Source: Toxorhynchites rutilus septentrionalis
Lineage: Eukaryota > Arthropoda > Insecta > Diptera > Culicidae
Reading direction: 5' to 3'
Length of the DNA stretch: 64,000 bases
Assembly (NCBI RefSeq): GCF_029784135.1
Contig: NC_073745.1
Span: forward strand, 65,339,210-65,403,209
Part shown: piece by piece, positions 39,567 through 50,181 of the stretch
Layout: each line of letters starts with the position of its first letter
Position numbering within the stretch: position 1 is the first letter of the stretch
Made by a program: the position numbers and the translations under genes
Notes under the pieces: model-generated
Database searches by the model: none
What the model saw: the letters and a program-made list of their open reading frames with translations, nothing else
Told to the model about the DNA's origin: nothing

Positions 39567-41657
39567 CTAAATCACTGTTTCATTCGTTTCCAACGAATCC
39601 GTATGAGTTTGAATGTGATTTACGAGCGTGCTGCGATTCCTAAACGCTTTCGGACACTGTAGACAAGAATAGGGAAGTTCACCTGCAATGGAAACACACT
39701 GCTGAATGGTTCATTGAAGTGAAACATTTTCACCAACCCGTATGAGTACGAAGGTGCCCCTTGAACGATGTCCGATGTCTGAATGCTTTCGAACAATGTG
39801 GACACGAATAGGGACGTTCATCTGCGATAGAATGAATCTGCTAAATAGTTCATTGAAGTAAACATTTTATACCAACCTGTATGAGTTCGGATGTGAAGTT
39901 TGAGCGTATTAAGTTGTTTGAACGCTTTCGGACAATGTGGACAAGAATAGGGACGATTATCTGCAAAGGAATACCCATGCTGAATGAATCGTTATAGTAA
40001 AACATTATTTACCAACCCGTATGAGTTCGAATATGCTGTTTGAGCGTCGTAGATCGCTTGAACGTCTTCGGACAATGTGGACAAGGATAGGGGCATTCGC
40101 CTGCAAAGGAAATATTCTGCTAAATAGTTCATTGAAGTAAAACATTTTTTCCAACCCGTATGAGTTAGAATGTGCTCGCGGAGTGTTGGAGGATACCTAA
40201 ACGTTTTCGGACAATGTGGACAAGAAAAGGGACGTTCATCTGCGAAATAATGAATCTGCTGAATAGTTCTTTGCGGTAAATTATGTTTTACCAACCCGTA
40301 TGCGTTCGAATGTGAAGTTTAAGCGTTGCAAGTTGATTGAACGCTTTTGGACAATGTGAACAAGAATGGGGACGTTTATCTGCAAAGGAATGGTCCTGCT
40401 GAATAAATCGTTATAGTAAAACATTCTTTACCAACCCGTATGCCTTTGGATGTGACTTAGGAGCGTTGAGTTAGTTTTAAAAGATTTTGGACAGTGTGGA
40501 CAAGTATATGGACGTTCACCTGCAATGGAATGAACCGGCTTAATAACTCATTGTAATAAACATTTTACACCAACCTGTATGAGTACGAAGGTGCTGTTTT
40601 AGCGTTGTGATTCGATTGAACGCTTTCGGACAATGTGGACAAGACATGGGTCGATCATCTGCAAAGGATACAAAAGAATGGTCCCGCTAAACAGTTTCGT
40701 TACAATAAAATAATCTTTACAAACCCGTATGTGTTAGAATGTGCTGTTTGAGCGTTGAGTTATGTTTAAACGATTTTGGACAATGTGGACAAGTATACGG
40801 ACGTTCGTCTGCAAAGGAAAGACTCTGCTGAATAGTTCAATGATGTAAAACTTTTGTTTCCAACCCGTATGAGTTCGAATGTGTTCTCTGCGCGCTGAAT
40901 GATTCTTAAACGCCTTTAGACAATGTGGACAAGTATACGGACGTTCGCCTGTAAAGGAAAGACTCTGCTGAATAGTTCAATGAAGTAAAGCTTTTTTTTC
41001 CAACCCGTATGAGTTCGAATGTGCTCTCTGCGCGCTGAATGATTCTTAAACGCTTTTAGACAATGTGGACAAGAATATGGACGCTCATCTGCAAAGGAAT
41101 GATCATGATTAATGGTTTATTGGACAGAACTTCGTTTACCAACCGGTATGGGTTCGAACGTGCTTTGCTAGCTTCTGACTAGAGCTAAATGTTTTTTCAC
41201 ACTTTTCACATTTAAACAGTGATATATTGTCGTCTTCATCGTTCATTTCGCTGATGAAAAATATCTCTCCGTTTTCGCTCTTTATTCCCGTTTTGTCTTC
41301 CGGTTCAATCGACCCAAAGCCCACTGTTGAGTCCGTCTCAAATATGTTTTCATTTTCCGACAGCTCGTGGTCATCAATCATTAACTCTGGTTCTATCTTA
41401 ATGTTATCAGTCGAATTGGAGCAGTGCAATGTTTGGAAGCAGCTCTCGGGGATATTGTGGACGGTTATAAATTCTTGGTGGCATTTTTCGCATGTGGGAT
41501 AACTGCTCAACTGGGAACTGAGATTGCTAAATTTCTGCAACACAATTTCTAGTTTCTGCTCTTGGTGAGAGGGGATAAGCGCGTATTGCAATTCCCCACT
41601 GCATGTGTCGGAGCAAAAGCTACACTGGTCACTGTTGAAATGAATTATATTCGAACA
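39567..41657 (-). pseudogene. 12-finger C2H2 zinc-finger paralogue 2, start region damaged
   Basis: Closely similar to the gene at 30915-33271. The first exon (about 41657-41144) encodes '[12 protein letters not shown]...CEKCHQEF' and the acidic linker, then runs directly into finger 1 ('[20 protein letters not shown]'); the intron and about 50 residues present in paralogue 1 are deleted. Eleven more one-finger exons follow with about 56-nt introns, the first at 41088-41005 and the last at 39682-39567 (tail 'DSLETNETVI'). All fingers keep C2H2 ligands. However, the ATG that matches paralogue 1 is out of frame because of a short deletion (about 14 bp) near 41650-41665, and no in-frame ATG lies between the upstream TGA (41660-41658) and the linker. 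It may be a recent pseudogene, may start further in, or may gain a start from an unseen upstream exon. Confidence 0.75.
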
Positions 41658-42330
41658 TCAGTGTCATTTAAATTATAATTCTTCAATATAGTAATAATAA
41701 TAAAGGCCTCGCCTCATTCCCCTATATAAGTTTGAGTGGGTAGATTATCTAGTGGATAATAAATTAGTACATAGCCAGTTTTACGAAAAAAACGAACTGA
41801 CTTCAATTGCAGATATAAAATTTCCTCTTTGTGATATCGGTATTTCATTATACTTTATCTATTCAAAAGCTTCATTGAACATGCTTGTAAGAAATAAACA
41901 GTAAATCTTTCAGTTCAACCAAGTCACAAGAAGAAACACTTGCTGCCCCTTCAAGCCATCCAATAATATCTTCTGAGTTCACCGTAGCCTGATTGCCAAA
42001 TTTGTCTGACAAACTGTTCTATTTTCCAGATTAATCAAACTTGTTGGATGAATTTCAGATTGTAACGTAAACTTACAGGTTGTTGCTAATAAACGCCATC
42101 TCACTTTCCAGCTCAATTAATTTGTAATTCAAAAATATCCAATTTAAACGAAGAAATTCTTAAAACATTCGACAGAGTTTCGGGAGCAAACAAAACCAAC
42201 TAGTTTGTGTATATTTTGAATCTCTTTAGTTGTTTTCATTCCGCGGTTGAAGTAATTGAGTAGCAGGTATATTGCTCCCTGCTTTTTTCGTGTAGTGGTA
42301 GCCAAAGAAGCAAGAAGCAAAAGCAAAGCA
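41658..42330. other. Upstream region of paralogue 2
   Basis: 42070-42215 is the counterpart of 35190-35345, so the duplication extends upstream of the gene. No gene seen. Confidence 0.55.
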
Positions 42331-42860
42331 AAGACTGATTTAGACGATGCCAGTCAGCGCTCTAGTTGAGGTATCCAGTGAACAGAGAACAGACACTCTG
42401 TCCAAGTTACTTGTACCAGTATCGAACAAGTAAAGGCGCGTCCACATTATGCCGAATGATGCCGATCGGCCTGTACCAGGCGGCATATTCGGTTCGTTAT
42501 GTAATGTGGACGCCCCATCGGGTGCACGAAGCCGAAGTCCCATCGGATGCACGAAACCGTCACGAACACACGAAGCACAATGTCGTCTAATGCTAATTCA
42601 CTTCGTTTTGTTTTGGTTCGACTTTCTCGAACCGGACCCACTTGTTTCGGGTTGGGTTTGGTTTGATTCGAGTCGGTTTTCGGCACGTCGGCAAGCCCGG
42701 GCGGTACGTCCACATTTAGTCGGCTTTATCGGGCGGCCAAGGCCGATTGGCGTAATGTGGACGCGTCTTAATTGGCCTCTAACTTGAACAAAGTGTCTGT
42801 TCTCTATTCACTGGACACTTCAACTAGAGCGCTGACTGGCATCGTCTAAATCAGCCTTTA
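42331..42860. mobile_element. Long-TIR MITE, copy 2, interrupted by another MITE
   Basis: Same family as 30466-30653. Left part 42331-42433, right part 42769-42860. The interruption duplicates TAA. Confidence 0.88.
42434..42768. mobile_element. 335-bp MITE nested in the long-TIR MITE
   Basis: The ends 'aggcgcgtccacattatgcc' and its inverse ('gcgtaatgtggacgcgtct') are flanked by TAA at 42431-42433 and 42769-42771; the uninterrupted copy reads 'caagtaattggcc'. A TAA duplication suggests a PIF/Harbinger-type transposase in trans. Confidence 0.85.
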
Positions 42861-42865
42861 AGGCT

Positions 42866-43059
42866 TAAAGGCTGATTTAGACGATGCCAGTCAGCGCTCT
42901 AGTTGAAGTATCCAGTGAATAGAGAACAGACACTCTGTTCAAGTTAGAGGCCAATTACTTGTTCGATACTGGTACAAGTAATTTGAACAGAGTGTCTGTT
43001 CTCTGTTCACTGGATACTTCAACTAGAGCACTGACTGGCATCGTCTAAATCAGCCTTTA
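42866..43059. mobile_element. Long-TIR MITE, copy 3
   Basis: Complete copy of the family at 30466-30653, lying 5 bp from copy 2 and only about 200 bp upstream of the CD2BP2 start codon. Confidence 0.88.
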
Positions 43060-43255
43060 GTTTGAACCTTTCATAAGTATGACAATATTCTACACATTCA
43101 TAAAGGCAGTAATTTGACGCATCATCCCTTGCGCAAATGTCAACTCTGACCGAATGTTTATTTTCAATTGTGCATGTTTTGCTTTAGTGTCTGAAGTTGA
43201 TTTTTCGATCGGCAAATTTTTCAACAAACGAATATAAGTGCGGTACGGAGGAGCA

Positions 43256-44379
43256 ATGTCGAAACGTACCGCTACAGTGGTCGCCGAGGAGGACAACTAC
43301 CTGGACGATCTGGTGCAGGACCAGCAGAGTAATCGGCCGTCCACCAGCAAACACACGCTCGATTCCGATGAGGACGACAGCGGCGAAGACGAAGCTCAGT
43401 GAGTACGACTTCTCGATCGAAACGTTTGAAAAGAATTGTTAGTAAGGATTTTCTTTCCCATTCGCACGGCCCTCTTAACAGGTACAATGTTCTGAATGAT
43501 AACGAAATCGAGGGAGAAGAGGAAGGTATCGCCAGAGTGGACGGTGAGATGAAGTTCACTCCTTTCAACATGAAAGAGGAGATGGAGGAGGGACACTTCG
43601 ATGCGGATGGGCATTACTTGTGGAAGAAGGGAGCCGAGATTCGCGACAATTGGCTGGATAACATTGATTGGGTGAAGATCAAAAACGATCCCGATTACAA
43701 GGATAAAAAAGGTGAAGGTGAAGTCAGAGGGCTGGGTGAATCGGACTCGGAGGACGAGGAAGATGAAAAGAGCAAACGGGTTGACTCGTGTACAATTTAT
43801 CGAAACATTCTGGAGATGATGGAACCAAAGGAAACGATCAAGAAAGCGCTCCAGAGGATTGGCAAAAAGAACGCCAAATTAACCACGGCTCAGCGCTGGA
43901 AGATGAAGAAGGCTGGCACATTGGACGATTCAAGCGAGAAAGTTACTCGATTGACTGAACTTGCAAATGAGATACTCACTCGGGAGGGTAATATGGACAT
44001 TTACGAGGAAACGTATGAAATGGTTCAAAAGAAGATAACCGAGGGATCCGCTGCTACGAAAGATGAATTGGATATGTATGCGGATGATTTTGACCACAAG
44101 GAGAAAGGAAAGCTGAAGGAAGTTAGATTTGATGAAGCTTCCGATGCGAAACCATCCACCTCGAGAGTCCGAGAGGAGAATGACGACAGTTCTGTTCTGA
44201 TGTGGGAATATAAAGAGCAGCAGGATGGTACGGAAATTCACGGTCCATTTACCACCGAACAAATGCATAAATATGCGGAAGAAGGTCGGTTTAAGAATGG
44301 AGCATTTGTTAGGAAAGTAGGTAACACTGACACACGATTCTATTCCGCGGCGAGGATCGATTTTGAACTGTACTTGTAA
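43256..44379 (+). CDS. CD2BP2: CD2BP2 homologue (U5 snRNP 52K; fly holn1), GYF-domain protein
   Basis: CD2BP2 is the U5-52K component of the spliceosome in the nucleus; its GYF domain binds proline-rich partners. Two exons (43256-43398 and 43482-44379) joined by an 83-nt intron ('gtgagt' to 'cttaacag') give 346 residues, close to the human and fly lengths. The N-terminus is acidic (residues 35-60). The conserved core 'GHFDADGHYLWKKGAEIRD' and 'WLDNIDWVKI' lies at about 90-125. The C-terminal GYF domain (about 285-346) reads 'LMWEYKEQQDG', 'IHGPFTTEQMHKYAEEGRF', 'FYSAARIDFELYL'. The splice joins the conserved 'YNVLNDNEIEGEEEG' correctly. A poly(A) signal 'aataaa' lies at 44384, 5 bp after the stop. 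Three MITE units occupy the upstream 900 bp, so the promoter is either short or within mobile DNA. The frame is intact; probably a housekeeping gene. Confidence 0.93.
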
Positions 44380-45111
44380 AAGAATAAATTAAATAATAAA
44401 TTGAAAAGTAAAGTTATTGTGTGGGTTTGCGCACGAACTTAATGGTTTTTTTTCATTCATTTTATGCAGAGGTGTATTTTAAGTGAACTTTTGTTGAACA
44501 CAACTTGCTCGAATTGAGTTAAATTCAACAACTAAAAACATACAATTAACCCTTTGCGGTCGGAATTGATTTTCCTCGAAAGAGACCCGCGTAGTGATGT
44601 CTAAATTTTTCATTTGTTCGATTTTCGGTTAATCGTTGGAGCATTTTTCAATATTCGATTCATTCGAATAATTATCTTTCAATATTCGATTAATCGAGCG
44701 AATATTTATTTCTTGTAATAATCACGTATAACGTTGTCATTCTGGTTGCGTGGTCTATCGGGTTGTCGATGTTAGATGGTTGGTTTGGAGTTCTTTGGAA
44801 GTTGAGATATCTGACGTATGTAATTTCATACGCTGAGCCGATACAGTATCAAAAATGGAAATCATTTGAATATCGAACAAAACGTTTTTATTTCATAAAA
44901 TTAAACTTCAACAACCATTTTCATGGTTTATTAGTACTTTCGTGTACTACCGTTCTACGCATTATTGTCCCACGGTTCATAGGGATTGCATAGAACATAG
45001 TACAGTTATGCGTAGAATGACAGTGTATCAGATTTAGTATCACTGAGTGTGGTACCGGAAACAGCACTCCGAAGGGTGCAAACCCACATCACAATTCAAG
45101 CAAATATACGT
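44380..45111. other. Downstream of CD2BP2, non-coding
   Basis: Contains the likely polyadenylation region (44384-44420) and then AT-rich sequence with 'attcgattaatcg' repeats at 44620-44700. No gene seen. Confidence 0.5.
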
Positions 45112-45730
45112 CGTACACCCAGGTATTTTTACGCGGTTTTTTTACGAGATTTTTTTACGCGAATTTTCCAACTAACGCGGTTTTTTTATGCGGATTTTCC
45201 AATTAACGCGGATTTTCCAATTAACGTGGTTTTTTTTACGCGGTACCCGTGTAAAAAAAGACCAGTGCAATGCCACATCTCCCTCTTAGAGCAAATGACG
45301 GTAATTAGTGCTTGTAACGGAGTTTAGCGCTTAGTGCCGCACCTTATCACGATTCTTACGTGGATTTTAGGTGGTGGGTAATGGGAAGCTCGCCGGGCGG
45401 TGCAACGGGACGGGGTTTTTACGGGCAGCTATTCGTGAATGTCTTTCCCAGTCTACTTAGCTCTTGATTGTCCAACAGTGGTACTGCACGTGCATCGACA
45501 GAAGAGTGTACAAATTACTAGGGAATCTTCTGGCAACAGCAGATGACCTCATTCGTGAGGAAAACCGAACTATAGCTACCAGTAACCAACGAAATTGCAG
45601 GAAAAAATTACGGGTTTCGGAAACGAGCAACACTCAACTTTTTACTTCCGTTCTACGTAAAGATAGTCCCATTTGATATCTATCGTTGGGTGACATGGTT
45701 TTTTTTTACGCGGATTTTCGAATTAACGCG
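45112..45730 (+). mobile_element. Left part of a TIR repeat with 'acgcgg' units, split by a BEL element
   Basis: It starts 'tacacccaggtatttttacg' and contains repeated 'ttaacgcggttttttacgcg'-type units (45130-45245 and 45697-45730). The right part (57669-57785) ends with the inverse 'cctgggtgta'. A weak ORF at 45464-45676 has no recognised motif. Confidence 0.65.
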
Positions 45731-46141
45731 TGTTACGTCGTTAGGGTGGGGTTTACTGTTCGGAGGTCTTCGTAGAAGAAATCACCAAGGTTCCCGATGA
45801 AATCAGCTCAAAGCTGTAAATTTATTGGTTCGAGTTAATTCCACATTTCGAACTATTTTAGGATAACAAATTTTAGTTACTTACAATTGGTCTCCTACTA
45901 AGTATTTTTATACAAATAAATTTAATATAATAGAGTAATTCAATTTCTAGTCTATAAGTAGATTTCTCAATTATAATAATTAGTTATTTAATAATGGAAA
46001 TCTAATTTACTTCGAATCCTGTTTCTATTCACCATCAAATCAAAACAATGATAAGCTGCTATTGCTCATTTTGACTCATCGTTTACAACAACCGCGTCGG
46101 GGGGTTCGATGATGGATTCATCGCACTAATCCGTCGTAATA
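45731..46141 (-). repeat. 3' LTR of the BEL/Pao element
   Basis: Ends TGTTACG (plus strand left) and GTAATA. It follows the purine-rich 'gaggggaggata'-type tract on the minus strand. The stop codon of pol (46126-46128) lies inside it. Differs from the other LTR at only a few positions. Confidence 0.9.
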
Positions 46142-49100
46142 TCCTCCCCCTCGTGCCGTACGGCACCACGTTCACCACTATCTTTTCTTCCACGTTCTCC
46201 GCAGTTCAATTCCTCGTGGTCTTTTCTAAATTCTTCATCCGATCTGCCCACATCTAGAACCGCCAAGTTACAAACCGCTCTTCTCTTTAACGTGCCGGTC
46301 GATGTTTCCACATCCGCTTGGCGTACAACTCCGTCTTTCCCAGGGTAGGTTCGAATCACGCGACCACGTGTCCAGCGGTTTCGTACTTTACAGTCGATCA
46401 ACATGACCAACGCTCCTTCCTTGATCGGTGCTACATCGTGGAACCACTTTGATCGGCGAGTTATTACCGGCAAGTACTCCATTATCCAGCGACTCCAAAA
46501 GGAGTCAAGCTTATTCTGTATGAGCTCCCAACTGTTCTTCAGAGCTCTTCTGTCATTCACTGGCGCTTTGACCGGTTGTCGAATTCCACTAGAGCTAAGC
46601 ATCAAAAAGTGGTTCGGTGTTAACGATTCCTGCTCTTCACTGTCCAGCGGTAGAAACGTTAACGGTCGGGAATTAACCATATGTTCCGCTTCAGCCAGAA
46701 ATGTCACAAAGGATTCGTCGTTCAACTTCCGCAACCTGGGTAATGTTCCAAGTGCCGTCTTCACGGAGCGGACCATCCGCTCCCAACATCCACCCATATG
46801 CGGGGCTGATGGTGGGTTGAACCGCCATTGAGTGTTCGCGTCCGTAAACGTGCTACTCATAGCAAGATTGATTTCCCGCAACTCTTCTTCAAGCTCTTTG
46901 CTGGCGCCTATGAAGTTCGTACCATTATCTGTGTACACCTCCTGCGGTGCTCCTCTGCGAGCGATGAATCGTCGAACTGCCTTCTTACACGAGTCGGTTG
47001 TTAGACTATGCACTACCTCCATATGTATAGCTCGGACGGTGAGGCACGTGAAAATGGCCACCCAACGCTTAACAGCCATTCGGCCTATCTTTACTAGATA
47101 GGGCCCAAAGTAATCGATACCTAGGAAGGTGAAGGGACGAACAAAGAGTGTAATACGGAACCGAGGTAATTGGCTCATCTTCGGAACCACAGGGGTGGCC
47201 TTGTATACACGGCACCACTGGCAGCGTTTCGCTATAGATCGAATCTGCGCTCTTAGCGCCGGAATGCTGAATTTTTGACGGATTTCATTCACCACCGTTT
47301 CATTGTTTCCGTGACGAAACTTCCGATGGTACCAATCTATCAACAAGTTGGTGATCGGATGACCCTTAGGCAAAATTATTGGAAACTTGGCATCACGTTC
47401 CACGTATTCTGCCGAAGCTATTCGACCATCAACGCGCATTAATCCATTTTCGTCCAATACCGGAGAAATATTCGCCAACGAGCTACTCCGGCTTAGAGCT
47501 TGTCGTTCTTCTGGTGCTAAACGTGCGTTGCGATTCATCAATGCCACCTCATCCGGATAACCATCTGATTGTGCAAGCCGCAAAATACTCTCCTCAGCAT
47601 TCTGCAACTGCTTTCCTTCGTCATCGATCGGTTGTTTTCTGACCCTCTGTAGCAGCTTCCCTATGAACCGGTATACATATGTCATGCTTCGTATCAGTCG
47701 TTCGTATCTCGAAAATCGTGTCACATCGATCATTGGGATTGACAGAAAGTGACTACAAACGTACGACGGTCGCAGCTCTTCTTCAGTTCCGTTCGCCATG
47801 GTAAACCTATTCGTCGGACAATCGTCCTCCTCCTTATACAGAAAGGCAGGCCCTCGCACCCATCTGCTATCTGGCCTGCAGTTCGGACCTTTGCCCCACT
47901 TCGTAGCTTCATCTGCGACGTTTATTTTCGTTCCCAGCCATCGCCATTCCTCGGTCTTTGACAGAGTTAGGATCTCATTCACTCTAAACGCTACGTATGG
48001 TCGATAACGGCGGGTATCTGACTTGATCCACGAGATCACAGTGCTAGAATCACTCCAGAATATTGTGCGTTTGACCTTGACCGAGTGACCTTCCTCAATT
48101 GTCTTGCGCAAGCGAGCGCCAATCACGGCCGCCTGCAACTCTAACCGAGGCACGGAGACCTGCTGTAGGGGAGCCACCTTTGTCTTGGACGCAACCAGAG
48201 CGCAGCGTATTTGTCCTCGGTCGCGAATGCGGAAATAAGCTGTGGCAGAGTAGGCTTGTTCACTTCCGTCAACAAAAATTTGTAGCTCCAAATCATCATA
48301 AAAATGGGATCGTATCCCGGGAAGTAACATCGCGGTGTTCTGACGTTATCCAGCTCCTTCAACGCTTGCAGCCACAATTTCCACCGTAGGAACAGATCTT
48401 CAGGAATGCGATCATCCCAATGCAGCTTAGTTCTCCAAACGTCCTGCAGCAGTATTTTCCCTTGAATTACGAGTGAGCCTACCAGCCCCAAGGGGTCGTA
48501 AATTTTCATGATGAAGCTCAACATTATTCTTTTCGTAGGCACAACGTAACTCTCTACTAGCGATTTCATTTCCCCGTGCAGGTTGATCGTGAAACAGAAA
48601 AAATCTTCGCTCGGTAGCCAGGATAATCCGAGAACACGCTCCAACCCACTGTGGCTGTTCATTGAAAGATCTTTCACTGCAGCTGGATTCACTTCTCCGA
48701 TAGCTTCCAGAACTGAAGATCGGTTCGACACCCAGTTACGTATGTGGAAGCCTGCTTTCTGGTGGACTTCGGCTACCTCCAATGCCAATTCGACGGCCTC
48801 CTCTTCTGTGTCGACGCTATCAAGATAGTCGTCGACATAGTGTTTATTCTTTATTGCTGCCACCGCCTTAGGGTGTTCTTGCTCATACTCCGTTGCGTTA
48901 AGATTCTTCACGTATTGTGACTGTGCAGGAGAACAAGTTGCTCCAAAGATGGCGATGTCGGACGCCATAGTTATCAATGGTTTCCCTGACGACTTACGGA
49001 AGACGAATAGCAACGCACTTTGATCGCTTTTCCTGATGCCAACTTGCAGGAACATTTCCTGAATATCACCGGAAAAGGCGACTTCCCGTTCGCGAAATTT

Positions 49101-49950
49101 GAAAGTTACGTGCAGCTGTGGCGTCAACAGATCAGGCCCTTTGAGGAGCATCATATTCAGCGACACGCCTTCCACCTTCGCGGCCGCATCCCAAATGACT
49201 CGTACCTTTCCAGGTTTATTTGGGTTCAATACCACACCTAACGGAAGGTACCAGGTACGTCGCGGATTGAACTCAGCCATTTCTCCGCTGTCACTACATG
49301 GATGTAGCCCTTTGATACGTAATCTGCAACTTGTTGTCTTACACCCTCGTAGAGCTGTGGGTCTTTTACAAGGCGCCTCTCCAGGCATCTCCATCGACGC
49401 TCCAGCTACAGCAACTCCAAGACTTTCTACCGAGAAAAACTCCTGCACGTAGTCATGAAGGTCGCGCACTGATGTATCCGCGCATATGTGCATTTGTCGA
49501 TGCTGAAAATTTTTTTCTCCCCCTCGTACACGGCCACATACGACCCATCCAATGCGAGTCTTCGCGGCGATCGGTTCGTTCTCTTTTCCTTCGCGAAGTT
49601 TCGTTGTAGTCAGTAAATGTGAGTTGCTTAGACCAATCAGCAGTCCAGGGATGACTCTCTGTAAATTCTTGATCGGCAGATGTCGCAGGTGTTTGAATTC
49701 TTTGGCCAACTGTTCAAAGTCCAGCGATTGCTCTGGCAGCCCCAGGCTTTCCACGGTATATACTTCAGACAGGCTGAAGTGTTTTCCGCTTCCAGGCTCC
49801 GAAATACTCAGCTTCTCAAGTTCCCTAGTCTCTATCTTCTTATTTATTCCACTAGTTCAATGGATGCATAGGGAATGCGGTCTACTATTCACTCCCAGGT
49901 CGTCTGCAATCGTCTGCTCTAAGAGTGTCACAAACGAACCGTCGTCTAAG
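46126..49950 (-). pseudogene. pol: BEL/Pao pol: protease end, RT, RNase H, integrase, with lesions
   Basis: From 49950 the minus strand gives the protease site 'FLDDGSFVTLLEQTIADD', then a TGA at about 49865 in place of Trp. RT follows (49754-48320) with 'VRVIWDAAAKVEGVSLN' and the catalytic 'KHYVDDYLDS'. A frameshift near 48320 leads to the 734-residue frame 48330-46126 with RNase H ('LQIFVDGSEQAYSATAYF'), an H2C2 integrase zinc region ('HRKFRHGNN...CQWCR'), and the integrase core ('GIDYFGPYLVK', 'YTDNGTNFIG', 'NPPSAPHMGGCWERMV'), typical of BEL/Pao. It ends in a basic tail. At least two lesions, so inactive. Confidence 0.9.
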
Positions 49951-49955
49951 AACGC

Positions 49956-50139
49956 TGTTGTGACGGGCCGAGTAGAAATAATCCACAACAGTTTAAACGG
50001 AATCTATTTTATTTGTTCATAGCGGGAGTGAAAAACTAACAACTGACGCACGTTCGTGCGCGGGAAGAGAAGCTTCTAGAATGTCAAGGTTAGCACTGTT
50101 GAAAGGTATGGCAATTCAGAACAAGGTTAATATATAACA
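49956..50139 (-). repeat. 3' LTR of the inner gypsy element
   Basis: 184 bp, TGTTGTGACGG to TATATAACA on the plus strand, identical to 54295-54478 by eye. Confidence 0.93.
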
Positions 50140-50181
50140 CTTCTCCCCCTCGTAGAAAGAAAGCTACATTAGATAAGAAGA

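Noticed and set aside
45049..45327. 92-codon ORF with repeated FF/RF residues
   Set aside because: Translation of the 'acgcgg' and T-run repeat; not a protein.
46403..49609. Several plus-strand ORFs of 80-140 codons
   Set aside because: Antisense shadows of the BEL/Pao pol, whose minus-strand frames contain all conserved RT and integrase motifs.
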